A stretch of 12,722 bases of DNA, from assembly GCA_002316005.1 (NCBI GenBank), contig DCIM01000076.1, positions 1-12,722 of the forward strand, read 5' to 3'. Source of the stretch: Prevotellaceae bacterium UBA1726 (GTDB lineage Bacteria > Bacteroidota > Bacteroidia > Bacteroidales > Bacteroidaceae). The notes under the pieces were generated by a model. That model worked only from the letters and a program-made list of their open reading frames with translations, was not told the origin of the DNA and did not search any database. The first letter of the stretch is position 1, and every line of letters starts with the position of its first letter. The translations under genes and the position numbers were made by a program. Shown here piece after piece: positions 4,914 through 11,432 of the stretch.

Positions 4914-7205
4914 ATGAGTTGTTATAACATACAGATAAAGAATGGGAGTAAGTATATGCTCCCAATTCTTTCACGCGACGACTATCTGGCTCTGCGAGAT
5001 GAGGCAAAGCACAAGAAGCTTGTTGCCCTTGTGAGAAAACTCTATGCAGAAGGGGCTCCTGAGAATGAAGTGTCTGCCCAGAAGCGAAAGCTCTTGCAGT
5101 TCAACTACTCTTGCATTCCTGGTGAAGATGGTTTGCTGAAGGGATGTCAAACCGCCTCAATGACCTATGGCATGGACATTGACCACATTGCACCAGAGAA
5201 GATGCTGGAAGTGGCAGAGAGCATTCTCAGCAAAAAGGATGAAATCGGTTTGCTGATGCTTGAGCGTAGTGTTCGTTGTGAGGGTTATCATTTGGTGCTG
5301 AAGCGAGTGGCAGGTCTTTCGCAAGAGGACAATTTGAAGCGTGTCGCAGACATTCTCAATGTAGAGCCAGACAAAGCTGTCAAGGATATACAAAGAGTCT
5401 TTTTCGGTACAACAAATAACGAAGATGATTTGCTTTTCCTCTCAGACGACTTATTCATCATCGAGAAGGCACCTGCTGTCCAGAGCCTTTCACTCCCTAA
5501 CCTCGTAGAAACTTCGGAGGAGAAAGGGGCTGTAGGGGAGTTGCCTTATGGGAAGATAATCCCAGAATTCTTCAAACTGGAGAATGAGGATTTCCCAAAC
5601 CTTGTTGAGGGCACCCGCAACGACACCATCTTCAATGTCACTGCGAAGTATCTGCGTTATTGCACCGACCACTCATTCTCACGCATCAAGGCGTTGCTCT
5701 TTCCACAGTGGGCCTTTGGATTGAGCGAGGAGGAGATGGACGCCATCATCCGTTCGGCACTCTCTCGCGAGCGTTCTTACACCCCAAAAGCCGTCAAGCA
5801 CATTCTGAGGAAATATTCTCAAAGCCCTTCCCTTCAGGGAGTGGATGGGGATAGGATTGAGGACACCGACGAGACAGAGTCATCAAAACTCCCACCAGCG
5901 ATGCCAGCGTCGTTGCCTGAGTTCATCAGGTTGATTACATCGAAGGTGCCTGACTGCTACAAGGCTGCCGTTGCAACACAGGTCTTCCCTGCCCTTGGCG
6001 CACATCTGCATCAGGTGCATTTCCGTTACATTGACAATGTGGAGCACGAAGCCGGACTGATGAGCGTGTGCATTGCGAAACAGTCGTTTGGAAAGGGGTG
6101 CATCAACAAACCTGTGGACATCATCAATGCCGACCTCATTGCCGACAACGAGCGAAACAAGGAACTGGCAAGAAAGTGGCGCAAGGAGTCGGCCGAGAGT
6201 GAAGACGACAATGTAGGATTGCTTTCCGAAAAGGTTTACTTCCCTCTGCCATTGGTGAACATGACCGATGCGGCTTTCACCGACCGACTACGCCGACTTG
6301 AGCACAACGGAGGTAGGACGATGTTCATGAAACTCGACGAGATTGAGTTGCTCTATCAAGTGAACACAGGTGGCGACCTGAAACCTGACCGACTCATTTG
6401 TCTTGCCTACGACAGAAGCGAATATGGTCAGGAGCGCGTCTCAAACAACAGCATCAGTGACAGTGCAAAGATGCGATGGTCGTGGATAGCGTCGACCACT
6501 CCTCCAAACGCTCGCCTGTTCTTCTCGAAGAGTAATGCGTTTATGAACGGAGCATTGTCAAGACTTGGCATCTGTACGATTTTTCAGCCTGATGACCGGA
6601 ACTTCATGCCACGCTACGGAATCTATGACGAGGAATTCAAGGAGAAGGTGAAAGAGTATGTGGACCGGCTGAATCTGGCATCAGGGTTTATTTCTTGCCC
6701 AAAGGTGGACCGGCTCACCGAGCAACTTCGCCTATGGTGCGTCGACAAGGCTGAGGAGTATGAAGATGAAACCGAAAAGGAAATCTTCTGCGACTTCTAC
6801 AAAAGAGCGTTGGTGATAGCATTCCGCAAGGCAATGATTCTCTACATACTGAGCGGCAGAGTGTGGACAAAGACAATGGACGATTTCATTGAGTGGTCGC
6901 TCAAGTACGACCTCTGGTGCAAACTCTATTTCTTCTCAGACTTGATGATATCAGCCTACAAAGGTGCAAAAGTCACCGTCACCAATATGGCAACGGAGCG
7001 AAAGACAACAAAGTTGGAATTGCTCTACGAGAATCTGGGGCAGGAGTTTACATCGAAGGATATAGACCGGCTGAAGGAATCGTTGATGATCTACACTCCA
7101 AGAAAAGTTGTCCTGAGCAAACTCAAGAGTAAAGGTCTGATAGAAAAGATTGGCAAGACTGAGTACAGGAAAACCAATGCCCCCGAAAAAGGTTCTTTGC
7201 ACTAA
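4914..7205 (+). CDS. VirE/BT4734-type primase-helicase with DUF3987-like ATPase domain (763 aa)
   Basis: Residues about 35-185 match the BT4734/VirE N-terminal domain, an archaeo-eukaryotic-primase-like fold. D88-I-D90-H91 is the metal-binding DxD motif, H126 in EGYH the second motif, and FFGTTNNEDDLLFL (163-176) the third region. Residues about 233-300 (EGTRNDTIFNVTAKYLRYC ...) look like a primase C-terminal helical domain. Residues about 332-600 resemble the DUF3987 ATPase: a P-loop position AKQSFGKG (388-395), Walker B FMKLDE (471-476), a sensor STTP (527-530) and a possible arginine finger GALSRLG. The P-loop is degenerate, lacking its first Gly and final Ser/Thr. The end (about 700-755) looks like a winged helix. 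It likely primes and unwinds DNA for the element. Both inter-domain linkers (192-204 and 304-315) are encoded by diverged copies of the repeat family found downstream. Confidence 0.85.
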   Translation: MSCYNIQIKNGSKYMLPILSRDDYLALRDEAKHKKLVALVRKLYAEGAPENEVSAQKRKLLQFNYSCIPGEDGLLKGCQTASMTYGMDIDHIAPEKMLEVAESILSKKDEIGLLMLERSVRCEGYHLVLKRVAGLSQEDNLKRVADILNVEPDKAVKDIQRVFFGTTNNEDDLLFLSDDLFIIEKAPAVQSLSLPNLVETSEEKGAVGELPYGKIIPEFFKLENEDFPNLVEGTRNDTIFNVTAKYLRYCTDHSFSRIKALLFPQWAFGLSEEEMDAIIRSALSRERSYTPKAVKHILRKYSQSPSLQGVDGDRIEDTDETESSKLPPAMPASLPEFIRLITSKVPDCYKAAVATQVFPALGAHLHQVHFRYIDNVEHEAGLMSVCIAKQSFGKGCINKPVDIINADLIADNERNKELARKWRKESAESEDDNVGLLSEKVYFPLPLVNMTDAAFTDRLRRLEHNGGRTMFMKLDEIELLYQVNTGGDLKPDRLICLAYDRSEYGQERVSNNSISDSAKMRWSWIASTTPPNARLFFSKSNAFMNGALSRLGICTIFQPDDRNFMPRYGIYDEEFKEKVKEYVDRLNLASGFISCPKVDRLTEQLRLWCVDKAEEYEDETEKEIFCDFYKRALVIAFRKAMILYILSGRVWTKTMDDFIEWSLKYDLWCKLYFFSDLMISAYKGAKVTVTNMATERKTTKLELLYENLGQEFTSKDIDRLKESLMIYTPRKVVLSKLKSKGLIEKIGKTEYRKTNAPEKGSLH
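5488..5523 (-). repeat. Diverged palindromic-repeat copy inside the primase-helicase gene, first linker (D1)
   Basis: By hand alignment, 30 of 36 bases match 7457-7492 (repeat copy B) without gaps; both begin TTTCACTCCCT and share TTCGGAGG. In the gene it is in frame and encodes about residues 192-204 (LSLPNLVETSEEK), right after the primase domain. The strand given is relative to copy A. Confidence 0.65.
5828..5858 (-). repeat. Diverged palindromic-repeat copy inside the primase-helicase gene, second linker (D2)
   Basis: By hand alignment, 27 of 31 bases match 8102-8132 (repeat copy C3) without gaps; both carry TTCCCTT, AGGGAG and GGATGGGG. It is in frame and encodes about residues 305-315 (PSLQGVDGDRI), between the helical domain and the DUF3987-like ATPase. 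Confidence 0.75.
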
Positions 7206-7228
7206 AGGCAAAGTGGCACAGCCGAACG

Positions 7229-7252
7229 AAAAGGTTAAAAGGTTAAAAGGTT
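7229..7252 (+). repeat. Tandem repeat, AAAAGGTT x3
   Basis: Three perfect 8-base units in a row lie 24 bases after the primase-helicase stop. The end can also form a small TAAAAG/CTTTTA hairpin (7244-7259). It may be slippage-made; no function is evident. Confidence 0.8.
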
Positions 7253-7285
7253 ACTTTTAGAGTGGCTCTCAAAACAATAACAATT

Positions 7286-7387
7286 ATGAACAACAATGTT
7301 AGACCGCCCCCAGTGTGGGTGCCCCTCACCCCACGCCCTTTGGGCGTCCCCCTCTCCCCTCCATTTCATTGCGGGGCGAGGGAGTAA
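7286..7387 (+). CDS. Possible small ORF truncated by repeat A (33 aa)
   Basis: An ATG after an AT-rich AACAATAACAATT stretch, typical of a Bacteroidetes translation start, opens MNNNVRPPPVW. From there on, every codon including the TAA stop comes from repeat copy A (VPLTPRPLGVPLSPPFHC ... ARE). One reading is that a small gene once followed the primase-helicase gene, as it does in related Bacteroidales clusters, and lost its end to the repeat. The alternative is a chance ORF. No homology can be claimed for ten native residues. Confidence 0.25.
   Translation: MNNNVRPPPVWVPLTPRPLGVPLSPPFHCGARE
7321..7387 (+). repeat. GC-rich palindromic repeat, copy A
   Basis: It begins GCCCCTCACCCC and carries a perfect ACGCCC-TTT-GGGCGT hairpin (7333-7347), then CTCTCCCC ... 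GGGGCGAGGGAGTAA. Copy B (7457-7542) has the same beginning and end in the opposite orientation. The sharp change from AT-rich flanks to this C-rich block marks its edges. Confidence 0.8.
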
Positions 7388-7456
7388 ATACGAAAACAAA
7401 TAAACAAAAACAGTCAAAAAAAACAATCAAAAACAAAGTCCCCAAATTCCCTGGCA

Positions 7457-7542
7457 TTTCACTCCCTTGCCCCGCAGAAAGTTCGGAGGGGAGGCTTTTG
7501 CCGGAGGGCAAAATGCAGGAGGCGAAGCCGGGGTGAGGGGCC
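7457..7542 (-). repeat. GC-rich palindromic repeat, copy B (inverted relative to A)
   Basis: Read on the minus strand it begins GGCCCCTCACCCC and ends GCGGGGCAAGGGAGTGAAA, the same ends as copy A, with a different middle (GCCGGAGGGC / GCCCTCCGGC hairpin region). A and B form an inverted pair around an AT-rich 69-base spacer. B ends seven bases before the ATG of the lysozyme-like gene, so the RNA upstream of that start codon is repeat-derived. Confidence 0.8.
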
Positions 7543-7548
7543 GATATT

Positions 7549-8016
7549 ATGAGAATAAATACAAGAGGGTTTCGTAATAACAACCCACTAAACATCAAAC
7601 ATGGTACCTCCCATTGGCATATGCAAACCAATGTGCAGACGGATCCATATTTCGTTACTTTCACGGAACTGAAATGGGGCTTTCGCGCTGCGTGGAAACT
7701 GATGGCATCATACTATGCCAAGTTCAACGACCAGCACAAAGTCTTCAACATCCTGAACATCATCTGCCGCTGGGCTCCTCCAAGCGAGAACAACACGCTG
7801 GCATATATCAACACCGTTGTCAAACTGTCGGGTATAGGCGACCTTCATTCACTGCCTAATCCTGAAGTGAACGGAGAAGAGGTTGCAAGAGTCATCGCAG
7901 CAATGGTATGCGTAGAGAACGGAATCAAAATGGAGCAAGTCCCAATGGATGACCTCTGGGCAGGATACCAAGAGGCGTGGCCTCACCCCAACCCTCTCCT
8001 AAAGGAGAGGGAGTAA
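7549..8016 (+). CDS. Lysozyme-like peptidoglycan hydrolase, phage 'structural protein P5' type (155 aa)
   Basis: The start of the protein, MRINTRGFRNNNPLNIKHG, carries the R-G-x-R-N-N-N-P-x-N-I signature (residues 6-16) found in many phage- and pyocin-associated lysozyme-like proteins. It is followed by F-x-x-x-x-W-G-F-R-A-A (FTELKWGFRAAWKLMASYY), the second hallmark of the group, and a helical rest. Bacteroidetes homologues are often annotated as structural protein P5. It probably cleaves peptidoglycan. No signal peptide is present, so it would need another route to the wall, as phage endolysins or virion enzymes do. The native sequence seems to stop near DDLWAGYQEAW. The last 11 residues (PHPNPLLKERE) and the stop codon come from repeat copy C1. 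It is the last gene of the module, before the terminator at 8142. Confidence 0.75.
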   Translation: MRINTRGFRNNNPLNIKHGTSHWHMQTNVQTDPYFVTFTELKWGFRAAWKLMASYYAKFNDQHKVFNILNIICRWAPPSENNTLAYINTVVKLSGIGDLHSLPNPEVNGEEVARVIAAMVCVENGIKMEQVPMDDLWAGYQEAWPHPNPLLKERE

Positions 8017-8017
8017 G
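7979..8017 (+). repeat. GC-rich palindromic repeat, copy C1 (forms the end of the lysozyme-like gene)
   Basis: GGCCTCACCCC leads into a near-perfect CCCTCTCCT-AA-AGGAGAGGG hairpin and GAGTAA. It looks like a short form of copy A: the same beginning and end without the middle. Tails of the PHPNPL...E type are well known where such repeats are read through in proteins of many bacteria. Confidence 0.8.
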
Positions 8018-8069
8018 GCCTCACCCCCGCCTCTCCTTCAGAGAGGAGCCGCTGACGCAGGAGAGGAAA
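8018..8069 (+). repeat. GC-rich palindromic repeat, copy C2
   Basis: It begins GGCCTCACCCCC directly after C1 and carries a CCTCTC / GAGAGG hairpin (CCTCTCCTTCAGAGAGG) and a second GGAGAGG. It is a tandem neighbour of C1 in the same orientation. Confidence 0.7.
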
Positions 8070-8091
8070 GACTCTCATTATTCCGCTCTGC

Positions 8092-8132
8092 CCAAGCTCC
8101 CTTCCCTTTAGGGAGGGGATGGGGGTAGGCTT
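8092..8132 (-). repeat. GC-rich palindromic repeat, copy C3 (inverted)
   Basis: CCAAGCTCCCTTCCCT pairs with AGGGAGGGGATGGGGG; on the minus strand it reads GCCTACCCCCATCCCC, resembling C1 reversed. Its 8102-8132 part aligns with the copy inside the primase-helicase gene at 5828-5858 (27 of 31 bases). Confidence 0.75.
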
Positions 8133-8141
8133 CCCCCATTG

Positions 8142-8168
8142 AGCCGGCTCGCATCGAGTCGGCTTTTT
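8142..8168 (+). terminator. Intrinsic terminator at the end of the phage-like module
   Basis: AGCCGGCTCG (8142-8151) pairs with CGAGTCGGCT (8155-8164) through ten pairs, one of them G-U, over a three-base CAT loop, followed by a T run (8164-8168). It ends the plus-strand module 126 bases after the lysozyme-like gene. Confidence 0.8.
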
Positions 8169-8193
8169 CGTTAAATCCCCTACCCTTACACAC

Positions 8194-8226
8194 AAAAAAA
8201 GGGAGCAGACGCGAGGTCCACTCCCT
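8194..8226 (-). terminator. Intrinsic terminator of the hydrolase gene
   Basis: On the minus strand AGGGAG (8226-8221) pairs with CTCCCT (8205-8200) and is followed by a run of T (8200-8194). It lies about 34 bases after the hydrolase stop. With the plus-strand terminator at 8142-8168 it insulates two converging units. Confidence 0.8.
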
Positions 8227-8259
8227 ATGTTGTTGTTAACTTGTTGTTAAATGCCTTGC

Positions 8260-9603
8260 TTACATCTTGCCGGCGAGGACTTTCTCGATCATCACGAGCA
8301 TACCGTACATGTGCTGGAGAAGTGGCGAGAGGTTGGCGTCGATGTCGAGTACCTGTGGCTCGAGCATATACTCATTGTTAAGGCCTTCGTATGCCTCCTC
8401 GAAGTTAGAGAATGGCACTACTCCATCAGGGTTGCAATGCAAGAGCTGAAGTGGATACTGTGGCTTCCAGCCATGGCAGAGGTTCTGACGGTCCATCAAA
8501 CCAAGTACGCGGTTGAAGTTGTCTGGATAGTTGTTCACATAGTCGAAGTTGAGGATATCGTCGAGGTCCTTGCCGTTGAACTTCATCATCACATCGAGGA
8601 TGCCTTCCTCGTTGTTGCGAATCATCTGTGGAAGGTTTGTAGAGAGTGCCCATGGTGTGAAGAAATCCTCGTAGTTGAGGTCGGCAACTTCTGCTGGATA
8701 GCTGTTGAACATGCTGTTGATGACGAATGGGATGACGGCACCAAGACCGATGCTCTTGCCTGCCTCCATGTCCTCTACATAAGTCTCGAAGGTGCGACGG
8801 AGGTCGTATGGGCCATCACCGCAATAAACCTTTGCGAGGTGGAAACGCTCCTGTGTTGCCTTGTCGAGCTGCTGGAAGCGACGGAGTGAAGCAAGCGATA
8901 CCGAACCGCCCTGTGAATAGCCGAGGATATAAGACTTGAAGTCGTTGTCGAGAGGGAGTCGCTTCTCCTTGGCATAGTTGAGCAATACCTGGAAGGCGTC
9001 GATGCTTGTGCGACCGTGAACCTCGTGGTTGAGGTAGAGGTCAGGATGCGATGCCGACGAACCCAGACCGATATAGTCAGGCATGATGCAAAGTGAACCG
9101 GTGGCTGCCATGATTGCCTCTACGCTGGTGTACTTTGTAGGGATGAGCATGAAGCCGATGTGTGTGCCGTGGTTGATGAGCATCACATTCTTGATCTTCT
9201 TGAGGAGTGGATAGACGATGAGGGCTGATGCTGTGACAGGCTTGTTGTCCTGATCGTTGGTGGTGTACTCCACGCGTACAGTTTTATATATACCTGCCTG
9301 GAGCGATACTGCCTTACGCATACCGGTGTTCTCTGTCTCGAGGGCTGGCAACTGGCGGTAGTCGTTGACAAACTTCTCGTGGATGCTCTGGTAGAGGTCG
9401 GCATCGACACAGTCTTCCTGCTTACCCATGGAAATGGCAAACAGTTCCTCGCCGGTCATCTCCTTCTCTTCGAGAATGCGGAATGAAGAAATGGTTGTTT
9501 CGTCGGTGTTTGCTGGCGAATTAGCAACTTCGTCCTGAGTGCTACATGCGCTCATAAGCATTGCGAACATCGCAATAGCCAAAAAAATCTTTTTCATACT
9601 CAT
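8260..9603 (-). CDS. Secreted alpha/beta-hydrolase lipoprotein (secretory-lipase-like, 447 aa)
   Basis: The protein starts MSMKKIFLAIAMFAMLMSAC, a signal peptide with a lipobox ending at Cys20. The following STQDE is an acidic stretch like the surface-export signals of Bacteroidetes lipoproteins. A start at the second Met (9597) is equally possible. The hydrolase core shows an oxyanion-type NHGT (144-147), PDYIGLG (175-181), the nucleophile elbow G-Y-S230-Q-G-G, a likely acid at D393 (NPDGVVPF) and a likely base at H431 (LLQHMYG). The pattern fits the secretory lipase/esterase group. It would sit in the outer membrane, perhaps facing outward, and hydrolyse an ester; whether acyl lipids, acetylated glycans or other esters is unknown. 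It has its own promoter (9644-9674) and terminator (8194-8226), so it forms a single-gene unit. Confidence 0.85.
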   Translation of the reverse strand: MSMKKIFLAIAMFAMLMSACSTQDEVANSPANTDETTISSFRILEEKEMTGEELFAISMGKQEDCVDADLYQSIHEKFVNDYRQLPALETENTGMRKAVSLQAGIYKTVRVEYTTNDQDNKPVTASALIVYPLLKKIKNVMLINHGTHIGFMLIPTKYTSVEAIMAATGSLCIMPDYIGLGSSASHPDLYLNHEVHGRTSIDAFQVLLNYAKEKRLPLDNDFKSYILGYSQGGSVSLASLRRFQQLDKATQERFHLAKVYCGDGPYDLRRTFETYVEDMEAGKSIGLGAVIPFVINSMFNSYPAEVADLNYEDFFTPWALSTNLPQMIRNNEEGILDVMMKFNGKDLDDILNFDYVNNYPDNFNRVLGLMDRQNLCHGWKPQYPLQLLHCNPDGVVPFSNFEEAYEGLNNEYMLEPQVLDIDANLSPLLQHMYGMLVMIEKVLAGKM

Positions 9604-9643
9604 TAATTGTTACTTAAGTTAAATAGTTTCATAAATTACAATG

Positions 9644-9674
9644 CAAAGGTATAAAAAATTGCACAAACTACAAA
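9644..9674 (-). promoter_or_regulatory. Bacteroidetes-type promoter of the hydrolase gene
   Basis: On the minus strand TTTG (9674-9671), 19 bases, then TACCTTTG (9651-9644): an exact match to the consensus in sequence and spacing. The ATG at 9603 follows about 40 bases later. Confidence 0.8.
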
Positions 9675-9745
9675 CAAAAGCGCAAGAAAATTGTTCGGTT
9701 TTAGAAAAAAGATAATGGAAAAGTCGCCCAAGGTGTTTTAATTAT

Positions 9746-9841
9746 AACAAGAATTTACAGAATTTACAGAATTATTTTTTTCAATCAGAACAGTTGTTTT
9801 TTTTTCCGTAAGGTATTCTGTTAATTCTGTAAATTCTTGTT
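9746..9841. repeat. Long inverted repeat between the hydrolase and DUF3078 genes
   Basis: The outer 19 bases are perfect: 9746-9764 against 9823-9841 (AACAAGAATTTACAGAATT and its complement). The arms go on imperfectly to 9774 and 9814, giving about 27 pairs. The left arm is itself a direct repeat of ATTTACAGA. The 39-base loop is T-rich. It lies 17 bases after the DUF3078 stop, so it could act as an RNA end or stabiliser for that transcript, though no clear T run follows on the minus strand. It also resembles a miniature mobile or dispersed element. Confidence 0.75.
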
Positions 9842-9858
9842 TATATATTATATATACC

Positions 9859-11169
9859 TTAGAATGAATAGCTAAGGCCGAGGGAGGTGTATTCCTTCAG
9901 CTGGAAGTAGCCGAAGTTGTCGTCCTTGCGCGAGATGTTTGAGTCGTCGAAACGTGGATAGACATAGATGCTCGCTGTGAGGAAACGCGAAATCTTCATG
10001 TTGAAAGTGTTCTCCCACTGAAGGTCCATACGCTTGTAGGTGGTATAGCCATAGAGGCGTGTACTCCAGTCGACATTGTTGGAAAATTTCCATGTTGCTC
10101 GAACCTCGAAGGTAGAACCGTAATCCAGTTTGCCATGCTTACCCTCGTCGAAGCCACTTGCCTGTGCAAGGTTCAGTCGGTCGAAGTATTTATAGTTGGC
10201 AGCGAAAGGCGCCAGATGGACACTACCCTTGAGTTTACTCTTGAGCCAATCGATAGAGTAATCCATACCCAAAGAGACATTGATATTGAGCGGACTGGTG
10301 AAGTCGGATTTGACTACATTAGAGTTTGCATTAAAACTTCGCATAAACTGGCTATTCGCCACAACCTGAAGGGTATAGTACCACTTTTTGGTTGCCTGAA
10401 GTCCCACCTTACTGGTAAGTCGCAGAAGGTCGGAAGAAGTCTTTACGGAGTGAACGGTATCGCTCTTGTTTGTCATGAAACCGAGTTGCATCTCGAGGGT
10501 GTTCTCCCACTTGAACTTCTGCTTGTTGTTGTAGTTGGCACGAAGCGTGACGCGGGTAAGGGCGGAGTAGTTGCTCTCACCACCCTGATACCAGTTGCCT
10601 GAGTAGAAGTTCTGCATCATCTGCAGGTAGTAATCGCCCGAGAATGTCCAGAAATTTGGTTTCACGATGACGATATCCACAGGAGCAAGACTAATCTCCT
10701 CTGCCTTTGGTGCCTCGTAACTTGCTGGTGGTGCATCCTTCTTTGCAGGTTCTTCCTTTTTCTCCTCCTTCTTACGCTTTGGACGCTCGCCCTGGAAACG
10801 ACCGCGAACCAACTCCGGATGGTTGATATACACATTCATCAGGGCGTTGTCGATGACCATCTGGTCGTCGGTGGTCATTGCCTCGTCCTCGTTGAGCGAG
10901 AAATGGCGATGAGCAAGGTCGCCATAGAAATTCACCGGAGTGAACAGGCGCATATAGCGAGGGTCGGTAGATTTATTGCCTTTTAGCGCACGATTTTCCT
11001 TCACCAGCGAATCGATTTGATGGCGAAGACGCGTAAGAGAGTCGGTATAGGCACTAACGATATGGTGTTCTTGGCGGTCGATATCACTCATGTCAGAGTG
11101 GTTTGACTTATTCTGGGAATAAGCCAATGTAGATGTCAAAAGTAGTAAGATGAGCAGAAATTGCCTCAT
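9859..11169 (-). CDS. DUF3078 outer-membrane beta-barrel protein (436 aa)
   Basis: I chose the start at 11169 because MRQFLLILLLLTSTLAYSQN is a clear signal peptide. The open frame extends to 11271, but those residues overlap the promoter. After cleavage comes a region with a short coiled coil (SLTRLRHQIDSLVKENRAL), a low-complexity charged stretch (RPKRKKEEKKEEPAKK) followed by proline-rich residues, and then the DUF3078 barrel. The barrel starts at NFWTFSGDYYLQMMQNFYSGNWYQGGESN, a hallmark of the family, and ends with aromatic-rich strands and a terminal Phe (SLGLSYSF), as needed for outer-membrane insertion. The function of the family is unknown; it is a conserved Bacteroidetes outer-membrane protein. 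It is transcribed divergently from pyrG. Confidence 0.85.
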   Translation of the reverse strand: MRQFLLILLLLTSTLAYSQNKSNHSDMSDIDRQEHHIVSAYTDSLTRLRHQIDSLVKENRALKGNKSTDPRYMRLFTPVNFYGDLAHRHFSLNEDEAMTTDDQMVIDNALMNVYINHPELVRGRFQGERPKRKKEEKKEEPAKKDAPPASYEAPKAEEISLAPVDIVIVKPNFWTFSGDYYLQMMQNFYSGNWYQGGESNYSALTRVTLRANYNNKQKFKWENTLEMQLGFMTNKSDTVHSVKTSSDLLRLTSKVGLQATKKWYYTLQVVANSQFMRSFNANSNVVKSDFTSPLNINVSLGMDYSIDWLKSKLKGSVHLAPFAANYKYFDRLNLAQASGFDEGKHGKLDYGSTFEVRATWKFSNNVDWSTRLYGYTTYKRMDLQWENTFNMKISRFLTASIYVYPRFDDSNISRKDDNFGYFQLKEYTSLGLSYSF

Positions 11170-11198
11170 ATTCTTTATATAAATCATGATTCTAAGTG

Positions 11199-11206
11199 CA
11201 AAGATA
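11199..11206 (-). promoter_or_regulatory. Promoter -7 box of the DUF3078 gene
   Basis: TATCTTTG on the minus strand matches TAnnTTTG, about 30 bases before the ATG at 11169. No good TTTG -33 box is seen at the usual distance (about 11226-11229). It is 20 bases from the divergent pyrG promoter, so the two promoters share or contest the same stretch. Confidence 0.6.
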
Positions 11207-11226
11207 GCAATAAAATTTGGAACTTC

Positions 11227-11257
11227 TTTGCTCTGTGGGATTTTTTTTGTAACTTTG
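11227..11257 (+). promoter_or_regulatory. Bacteroidetes-type promoter of pyrG
   Basis: TTTG (11227-11230), 19 bases, then TAACTTTG (11250-11257): an exact consensus match. Transcription would start near 11264, giving a leader of about 200 bases before the pyrG ATG. Confidence 0.8.
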
Positions 11258-11300
11258 CAACTTAATAACAAAGTTTCGCATTGTGCTCGACTTTCGTTAT

Positions 11301-11432
11301 AGGCCTTTGGCCTGAGTCTGGTTGCAGGTTTCGCGTTTCAAAGTTTCAAGCTTCGCGTTTCAGAGTTTCAAGCTTCGCGATTCATGTATCAGGTATTTCC
11401 GCAGTATTGCTGCTTGAAGGGTGAGCACTGCG
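11301..11432 (+). promoter_or_regulatory. Structured pyrG leader
   Basis: The leader holds a hairpin AGGCC-TTT-GGCCT (11301-11313), the 22-base tandem repeats (11330-11384), and an outer stem CGCAGT (11400-11405) / ACTGCG (11427-11432) ending 28 bases before the ATG. It does not match a riboswitch that I recognise. A long folded leader before a nucleotide-synthesis gene suggests control after transcription starts, but no terminator/antiterminator pair is obvious. Confidence 0.4.
11330..11384 (+). repeat. 22-base tandem repeat in the pyrG leader (2.5 copies)
   Basis: Units start TTCGCG at 11330, 11352 and 11374 and contain TTTCAAGC. The first two differ at one base; the third is partial. There are no spacers, so this is not a CRISPR array. 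Confidence 0.9.

Noticed and set aside
7315..7664. ORFs of 73 and 112 codons crossing the GC-rich repeats on both strands
   Set aside because: They are translations of palindromic repeats and of the shadow of the lysozyme-like gene, with no protein-like pattern.
8251..8889. 212-codon open frame on the plus strand
   Set aside because: It lies opposite the hydrolase gene with its lipobox and GYSQGG motif. The valine- and glutamate-rich translation is a typical antisense shadow.
11170..11271. 34-residue N-terminal extension of the DUF3078 gene
   Set aside because: It would run through the TATCTTTG promoter box, and the signal peptide starts at 11169.
11330..11384. Regular 22-base repeats that might be a CRISPR array
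   Set aside because: The units follow each other with no spacers and there are only 2.5 copies.
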